From Diphasiastrum complanatum (Eukaryota > Streptophyta > Lycopodiopsida > Lycopodiales > Lycopodiaceae): DNA of 64,000 nt. The stretch is from contig CM055092.1 in the NCBI GenBank assembly GCA_029204225.1, forward strand, positions 65,446,923 through 65,510,922. Direction: 5' to 3'. A program made the position numbers and the translations under genes. Of this stretch, positions 57,770 through 64,000 are shown one piece after another. Numbering within the stretch: the first letter of the stretch is position 1; each line of letters starts with the position of its first letter. Under the pieces are notes generated by a model. It worked only from the letters and a program-made list of their open reading frames with translations, was not told the DNA's origin and searched no databases.

Positions 57770-59460
57770 TGTTGGAAATTAAGCCCACAGTTGCCTCCTT
57801 GGTGAATGACTAATTTCTATTTTATGATTCTTCCTGCATGTTTATTGATCATTCATCTAGGGTTAGGTGAAACCAACTTTGGTTCTACGTCTGCTCGTCT
57901 GATACCTGCAGGAATCACAAACATAGACAGCCAATTTATTTGAAGAATGTTTACAACAGGCTTCCGGCTGATCCGTTTCTTTTACCAAAGCTTTGCTAGC
58001 TTTTAGCCCTCTGCCGCCTGACGGAAATGTTCGCGAGCACGAAAGTCAAAAGACACGCAACAAAAATGTTTGCAACCATCCTGACGAGAAGACACGAACA
58101 CGAAAGATTCACGAAAGAGAATCTTTTTGTGGCACAGCAGGAAAAAGTCAAACGACTCAAAAATAGTTGCGACACCCTTTCTGCCCTCACGCTCCAAAAA
58201 GGACCAGCAAGATCATGCAAATACCCAGAAGTATAGATATCTGATATGATAGCATGACGTCAGCAGATACACTCTAGGTCGTGGCTAATGTGCCACTCTT
58301 GTAATTCATGATTAGTTGTAGATGTTTAATCACTCTAATCTAGGAGTTACATGATGAGACTATATACTTTCTGGATGATACTTGATACTTGACATAATCG
58401 ATGAAGTAGTCTGATGCTACTAAGCAAGAAGATGAAAATATAAAACAGAAATCCGCCTGCGTGCGAGACAGTTCTGCATAGGATCTGTAGATCCACAAGT
58501 CCACTAATAAGCGAGACATTCTGCTCGTGGGAGAACTGCATTTTCTCTCACTCCAACGCACTGCGTGGATTTGCATGCAGTGCTTGAAGAATCATAGAAT
58601 CAATAGATGATCTTGTAGCCATTTGTGCACATATCACTTTTATCATGTCTGATCTTGAATGCAAATTATCTGCTGTTATTCGTGTGTCTGATTCACTCTT
58701 GTTCATTTAATTTCCGCACATTGGTTGAATTCTTGTTGAATGCTACATCAATCTATTGATGTTGATCATCAATGCATGACTGTAGAAAGTATTTCTAGTG
58801 AGTGCGGTGGCTAGATCTACTTACGGGTGTAGTATAGAGATGTAGAGATTCGTCCACTTTTTAAGTTTCTACAATAAGCTTCAACGGAAATATGGAGAGG
58901 AATGAGAGCACTAAGGCTTACCCAACTAGTGCTCGAAACGGAAATAAAGCTAATTAGTAACAACAATAAAAATCCTTGCTAAGGCTTACCCAACTAGCAA
59001 GATGACTAGACTAATCCTAGATTAAGACCCAAAGGGTAATAAAATGATATTCCGACCAATACTAAACAAATAAGCAATAATGAACATGCCACAATAAAAC
59101 CGATGAAAAGGAGGCAAGAGGAGGCCAGAGCACCTTTCCTCAAGCTATGCACCTTCCTAAGGGGAACACAAATGAAATAGAATGATAATTCTTCAAAATA
59201 GAGAGCAAGACAACTTAATCCCAAAATTGTTATTTACAATGCAAATACCTCTCCTTTTATGGCAAGGAGGGTCTTCCATAAGTGTCTACTAACTTATGGG
59301 ACTAATATGTTCCTAGCCTTTCTAGAACTTCTAACTTAGGATTTAGAACTTCAATTTTCTTAACTTAGGACAACTTAAGATAAAATATTTCTAATCTTAA
59401 GTTTCTTAAGTCTAAGTTCTAAATCTAAGTTTAAGCTATTTTATTATTATTTAAGCTTCT
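57770..59460. other. No recognisable gene
   Basis: About 1.7 kb without protein signatures. The phrase GCTAAGGCTTACCCAACTAG is nearly repeated at about 58,913 and 58,979. Short frames overlap on both strands. Confidence 0.45.
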
Positions 59461-59572
59461 ACTCATGGACTTACAAAACACATGCCATGGCTTGAAGTTT
59501 ATTGACAGATACTCATACGTGGTCTTACAAAACACATGCCACAGAGTTTTATTATTTTTTTATTTTCTCTGT

Positions 59573-59730
59573 GTTAGCACAGTTGCTAACACTGACTACA
59601 TTCTGGAGGACTGTAGGAATGATACAACTGGCAGTGACCAGCAATCAAATCTGAACTCCATCCGAATTGATTTGCTTTCGCGATTCTTTCATGACTGCGA
59701 ATCCGACGACTATTATCATCCTTGTCATCA
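59573..59730 (+). repeat. Possible short LTR before a copia PBS
   Basis: The PBS TGGTATCAGAGCCTACC starts at 59,732. A candidate LTR start is TGTTAGCACAGTTGCTAACA at 59,573, itself a perfect 8-bp inverted repeat; if correct the LTR is only about 158 bp. The start is uncertain and a longer LTR is possible. Confidence 0.4.
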
Positions 59731-59842
59731 ATGGTATCAGAGCCTACCTTGTCATAGTCTGACATAGCCAAAGAGCTATCAGATCCAAGAGGCCAAGCAT
59801 TCAGACAAACATCCATCGACAAGTGAACACACTTCAGAAGTA

Positions 59843-60870
59843 ATGGCTTCAATTTGCAACATACAAGGCAAGATCTGTAGAGTTTTAGATTCTTCAGGAT
59901 TTAACTTTCTAGCCTGGAAAGTTAAGACATCACTTATACTTAAGGGTGAAGGACTCTTCCCCTGGGTGGATGGCATAGAAGAAATGCCAACGACATCAAG
60001 CGAAGAGCTACGCAAGTGGAGGGAGAAAAATGACAAGGCAGTAGCCCTACTATCTTCATCCATCGAAGATAGTCTCACACTTGACCTGGCTACACTCTCC
60101 AAAGCTAAGGAGATGTGAGATGCACTACTCATGAGATTTCAAACAAAATCAAGAAGTCAAATCGTGATGATGGAAGATCAGTTGACAAATCTATAGTGGG
60201 ATGGGAAAGACCTCACTTATTTTGTAAGGAAGATGAAGGATCTATTTCTATCACTACATAACACTGGATCAGAGTATACAGTGTCAGTTGAGAAGCAGCT
60301 CGCTTATCTGCTGAGAGCCTTACCCAGATCTTTTCAGACAACAAGAACCCTACTCGCGAAAGATCCTATAATGACCCTCGAAAAGGCAATTGTCGAGATT
60401 TGAGAGGAAGTCAAGGCGAGAGAACACCTTGATCACAAGGATGGTTTTGACCAGGCCCTCTACGACAACAAATAAAAATCCAAGGAGGGAGTCAAATCAA
60501 AGGCATGATCATGATCAGCAAGCAGAAGGGACCAGCAAAGGCAACTGGAAGAGCAAAGGGAGGTCAAAGCAACAAGGTAGAGAAAACAAGACTTGCGTGA
60601 GATGCAGAAGAGATGGGCCCACAGTTGATACATGCTGGCTCGATCCAAAGATTTAGTGTATCCACTGCCACAAGAAGGCTCATGCAGCCATCGATTGCCG
60701 CCTGAACCCAAGAAACAAATCAACACATAACAGACAGGAGAACAACAATAGTTCATCCTATGGTGAGGAGCATGAGAGCTCGAAGACGGGCGAAGAGAGA
60801 CCGAACAGAAATTGTTCGACCATCTACATCTATGAAGACGTGTGTGCAGTGTCAATTTTCAGAGAAAAAG
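59843..60870 (+). pseudogene. Ty1/copia gag pseudogene
   Basis: It starts MASICNIQGKICRVL and shows FNFLAWKVKTSL. After a TGA at 60,116 the same frame resumes (LLMRFQTKS, LAYLLRALPRSF), typical of copia gag. A frameshift near 60,400 leads to a basic region and zinc-knuckle-like cysteines (CVRCRRDG and CIHCHKKAHAAIDC, the latter a full C-x2-C-x4-H-x4-C). It ends around 60,870 where an opposite-strand LTR begins. Confidence 0.75.
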
Positions 60871-60883
60871 GACAAATATTGAT

Positions 60884-61162
60884 TGCACTATCAATCATTA
60901 AGAGTTATTGATTGCTTAATCCAAAGATCTATCAAGTCCTAGGTGTTAGATCTTGATCTAGATGCTTTACACTATGATTTAAGCAAGAGCAATGGATCAA
61001 ATGATCAAAAGCATGGATGGGCGGCCTCACATGTGTGGAGGATGATACCAGTACGGCCTGTTTACAGAGAGTAAAGTACATTAACTTACAAATGCATTTC
61101 ATTCATCAAAACTCAAGACACATGTGAAAATTACAACAAAACTAGAATTTGCCAATGTCACA
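60884..61162 (-). repeat. Partial Ty1/copia 3' LTR
   Basis: On the minus strand it begins TGTGACATTGGCAAATTCTAG, similar to the starts of the LTRs at 19,237 and 17,355. It contains CACATGTGTGGAGG near 61,029 and GTACGG. The downstream end near 60,884 is uncertain and the LTR is probably truncated. Confidence 0.6.
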
Positions 61163-63000
61163 TCAACTTGTTATTGATTTGGTTGATCCCTTTATAGATC
61201 AAGTACATCCACAAGCTGTGAAGTTGAACCTCCTTGGATTGCACCTTCTCCCTCACAAAGTGATGAGCTATCTCAATATGCTTTGTTCTAGCATGGAAGA
61301 TCGGATCGGTAGAAATTTGTTGAGAAGCTTGATTATCGCAATAGATGAAAGGATCTCCTCGGCCTTTAGCACTTGAAGCTCCACCAAAAGTCTTCTTAGC
61401 CATAGGAGTTCTTTGGTAGTTGAAGTCAATGCCTTGTACTCGGCTTCACAAGAGGAAAGAGAAATTGTATCTTGCTTTTTGGAAAGCCAAGATATCACTC
61501 CTCCACAAATAAAAGTGACAAATGCACTTATGGATCTTCTATCCATCTTGTCTCCTGCAAAATCTGAATCCAAAAATGCCCTCAAGTGCAAGTTAGATCC
61601 TTGATAGAGAATGCCAAAAAATCTAGTAAAGAGACATATCTAAGCACTCTCTTGGCACTTTTCCAATGATGCATCAAAGGAACTTGCATATATTGACTTA
61701 ACTTGCTTACACTATAGCTCAAATCTGGTCTTGTGATTGTCAAATAGATTAAGGAGCCCATTAGCCTTCTAAAGAGTGTGATGTCCTCAAAGGATGCTTC
61801 GTCACAATCATTAGTAACTTTACAAGCATGCTCCATAGGGGTGTCAATCCCTTTACAATCTTTCATGTCAAACCTTTCAAGAATGGAAGTAGCATACTTT
61901 GATTGACTTATAAAAGTAAAATCACTACCTCTAGTAACTTCTATTCCAAGTATGAACTTAAGAAGTCCTAGATCTACCATCTTGAATTCAGTAGACAAGG
62001 AAACTTTAACATTTCTTATGCTTTCACCATCATTTCCTATCAATATGATATCATCAACATAAAGTACTAAAATGATGATCTTTCCATCATTACATTTGAT
62101 GTAATCACAAAGCCAAGAGAGTAGAGAAAATCATGCAACCTAGAGTACCAAGCTCTATGTGCTTGCTTCAAGCCATATAGGCTCTTCCTTAAGTGTCAAA
62201 CCTTGTCCTCCTCACCATCCTTGATGAAGCCCTCAGGTTGCAACACGTATATTTCCTCCTCCAAGTAGCCATTCAAGAAAGTGCTTGTCACATCCATTTG
62301 ATAGAGATTCCACTTGAATAAGGTAGCAATACAAATGATCAATCTAATGGTTACAAGTTTTGCTACAGGAGCAAATGTTTCTTCATAATCTATGTCTCTT
62401 AGCAACCAATCTAGCTTTGTATTTACTTATAGATCCATCTTTATTGTACTTTAATCTATAAATCCACTCGCATGCAAGTGGATTCTTTCCATATGGAAGG
62501 TGTACAAGATTCCAAGTTTGATTATCTATCAAAGCATCAAACTCTACTTGCATTGCATCTCTCCAAACTTGTGATCTACTTGCATCTTCATAACATGATG
62601 GCTCTTCAAGCATTGTGGTTAGAAAAGAGTAAGAGGTAGAAGGAGATGTGTCTTCCCTTTGCTTCTCTTTCTCAAAGTATGTGAGCCTTGAAGGCTCGGC
62701 CTTGCTCCTTGTGGATCTTCTCGGCTCCTTTGGCACTTGATTTTGATCTTCCAAAAGATCATTTTCAAGAGGCTCCTCCTCGGGTGTTACAAGATCTTCA
62801 TCACCTAAGAGATTAGATGCATTTGGAGACAACTTGTAACTTTGAGATTCATCAAATAAGACATCCTTGCTAGCTTTTACTTTCTTTGAAATAGGACCAA
62901 ATATCCTATATCCTTTGCTATTTTCACTCTAGCCTACAAATATTCCTTTGAAGGAAGTTGCATCTTCTTTCCTTCTTGTTTCCAAAGGAATGTGGACATA
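61163..63000 (-). pseudogene. Ty1/copia pol: integrase end, reverse transcriptase, RNase H
   Basis: On the minus strand: integrase C-terminus (GIFVG, SENSKGYRIFGP, VLFDES; about 63,000-62,860), acidic linker with RRSTRSKAEPSRL (62,832-62,640), RT start WRDAMQVEFDAL and CEWIYRLKYNKDGSISKYKARLVA. Then ETFAPVAKLVTIRLI and YQMDVTSTFLNGYLEEEIYV (62,405-62,196). The region that should carry YVDD (about 62,045-62,195) is broken by a frameshift. RT thumb VDLGLLKFILGIEV and LMGSLIYLTITRPDLS (62,043-61,600), RNase H DSDFAGDKMDRRS, KKQDTISLSSCEAEY (61,591-61,268) and HIEIAHHFVREKV follow. At least four frame changes; non-functional. Confidence 0.92.
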
Positions 63001-64000
63001 ACATATACATTAGAGGAGTTCTCAATATCAAAAAGACCCTTTGTAAAGATACTTTTATTTTTTTTCTTTAGTTTCGACCGTCACCAGGCAGCATGGACGT
63101 ATCCCATTGGTTTTTTCTTCTTGCCCGACACGTGCTAATCTGCCCGACGTCAATACCTCAAGTTAAATTTATTTGACTATGCTGGTTAGTATAATGAAAT
63201 TTTCTAACTATACTAGTTACAGTTATAGAAATACAGTATATACAGTTACATAAAATATGGTATACGCAGTAACTGCGACTATGTTGGCATTCACATTAGA
63301 TTAAATGTGATACGAAAAATTGAAATTAACTATCATATCAGAGAGATTTTTGGCGCCAAAGCTTTGAAAATATCAATGGCAAGGAGACCCAGATCTACAA
63401 TTGAGTCTATGATTTTTTACAATGAGATGAAGCTGATAACTGGAAGCCAACAAAATATACGAAGAATTCATGGATATTGCTGCATCCATCATCAAAGGGC
63501 AATTTTCGACAAAAGAAAAGAGCAAAAATGACTTACAAATCTTATTGGAAAGCAAAAAATTTGGAGTTTAAGACTATCCCGGGAGGTCAATCGATATCAG
63601 AAGTCTTAGTACAACATGTATATATGCATTCAGAAATCAAAGTACATGCTATCAATCCTCATGATCATCAAAAATGTCATTGTAAGTATATCAAAACATA
63701 TGCACTCTACAGCAATCATAGGTGATTTTCTTTATTGATGCTCTTCAGATTATGATTTAAATGCTTCAACATTGTTTTTTTTTTTCAAATTTATATCCAT
63801 CATGCATAAGTGAATGGGAGCCCGCACAATCACTTGCAGGAATATTAGACGTAATTCACTCTGGCCACAAACAGAGGGAGGTTTTGGCAAGCTTGAAGCA
63901 ATTACATTGCCTAGTTTTCAAAGTGATGAGTGGCCTACTCCTGATAGTATTGTTTCTAAATTCTTGAGATGCAAACTACTCATTGATATTAGAAATGCTT
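63001..64000. other. No recognisable gene
   Basis: The last 1 kb is AT-rich. Open frames at 63,307-63,531 and 63,477-63,725 overlap each other and have no signature I recognise. Confidence 0.4.

Noticed and set aside
58003-58236. Overlapping frames on both strands around 58.0-58.2 kb
   Set aside because: Mutually overlapping, no motif, no repeat partner; no evidence of coding.

Overview
This is a land-plant nuclear window, AT-rich and dominated by decayed and nested transposable elements. Its only recognisable host gene is a family of cytochrome b5-fused front-end fatty acid desaturases, present as two damaged copies. This Delta5/Delta6-like desaturase type is typical of algae, bryophytes, lycophytes and ferns and is rare in seed plants. 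The many nested LTR elements and long (AG)n arrays suggest a large seed-free plant genome. A fern or lycophyte is my best guess; the species cannot be read from the sequence.

Layout. 1-545: rearranged Ty1/copia piece. 545-3,960: repeat block full of CTCGAAC/GTTCGAG palindromes. 3,961-10,720 (minus strand): a Ty3/gypsy element of Athila/Tat type with protease, reverse transcriptase, RNase H, integrase and a downstream coiled-coil ORF. 10,690-13,670: a compact divergent promoter between the minus-strand retroelement side and a plus-strand histone H3/CENH3-like ORF, followed by unknown ORFs. 13,900-16,125: copia and gypsy fragments. 16,125-17,354: a second copy of the divergent promoter and the H3-like N-terminus, cut by a copia element (LTR 17,355-18,178, gag 23,508). 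That element is itself cut by a young non-autonomous copia element (18,537-23,104) with 701-bp LTRs differing at about four positions. 23,736-33,763: degenerate repeats, a minisatellite, one copia 5' LTR, a gypsy 3' end, a LINE endonuclease remnant and a minus-strand copia LTR plus gag. 33,809-34,809: a foldback/MITE element. 37,813-42,149 and 52,816-56,133: desaturase copies A and B. 43,000-47,800: (AG)n arrays inside larger repeats. 47,791-48,911: an En/Spm-type plant transposase-like remnant. 59,573-63,000: a plus-strand copia gag and a minus-strand copia pol.

The most unusual content is the divergent cassette at 10.7-12.1 kb, repeated at 16.4-17.35 kb. Two TATA boxes point away from each other. 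Just downstream of each lies an array of alternately inverted copies of an approximately 18-bp motif (GATATCGNTTTCAAGCGC-like) in the predicted 5' leader. The two leader arrays are mirror images in motif order and orientation. One side leads to retroelement gag/pol-like sequence, the other to a histone H3-like ORF with CENH3-like residues. I know of no described element of this layout; whether it is one mobile unit remains inference.

The desaturase copies are reciprocally truncated. Copy A keeps an in-frame catalytic core with all three histidine boxes but has lost the cytochrome b5 exons. Copy B keeps the cytochrome b5 exons but has two dead splice sites, two frame breaks and no third histidine box.
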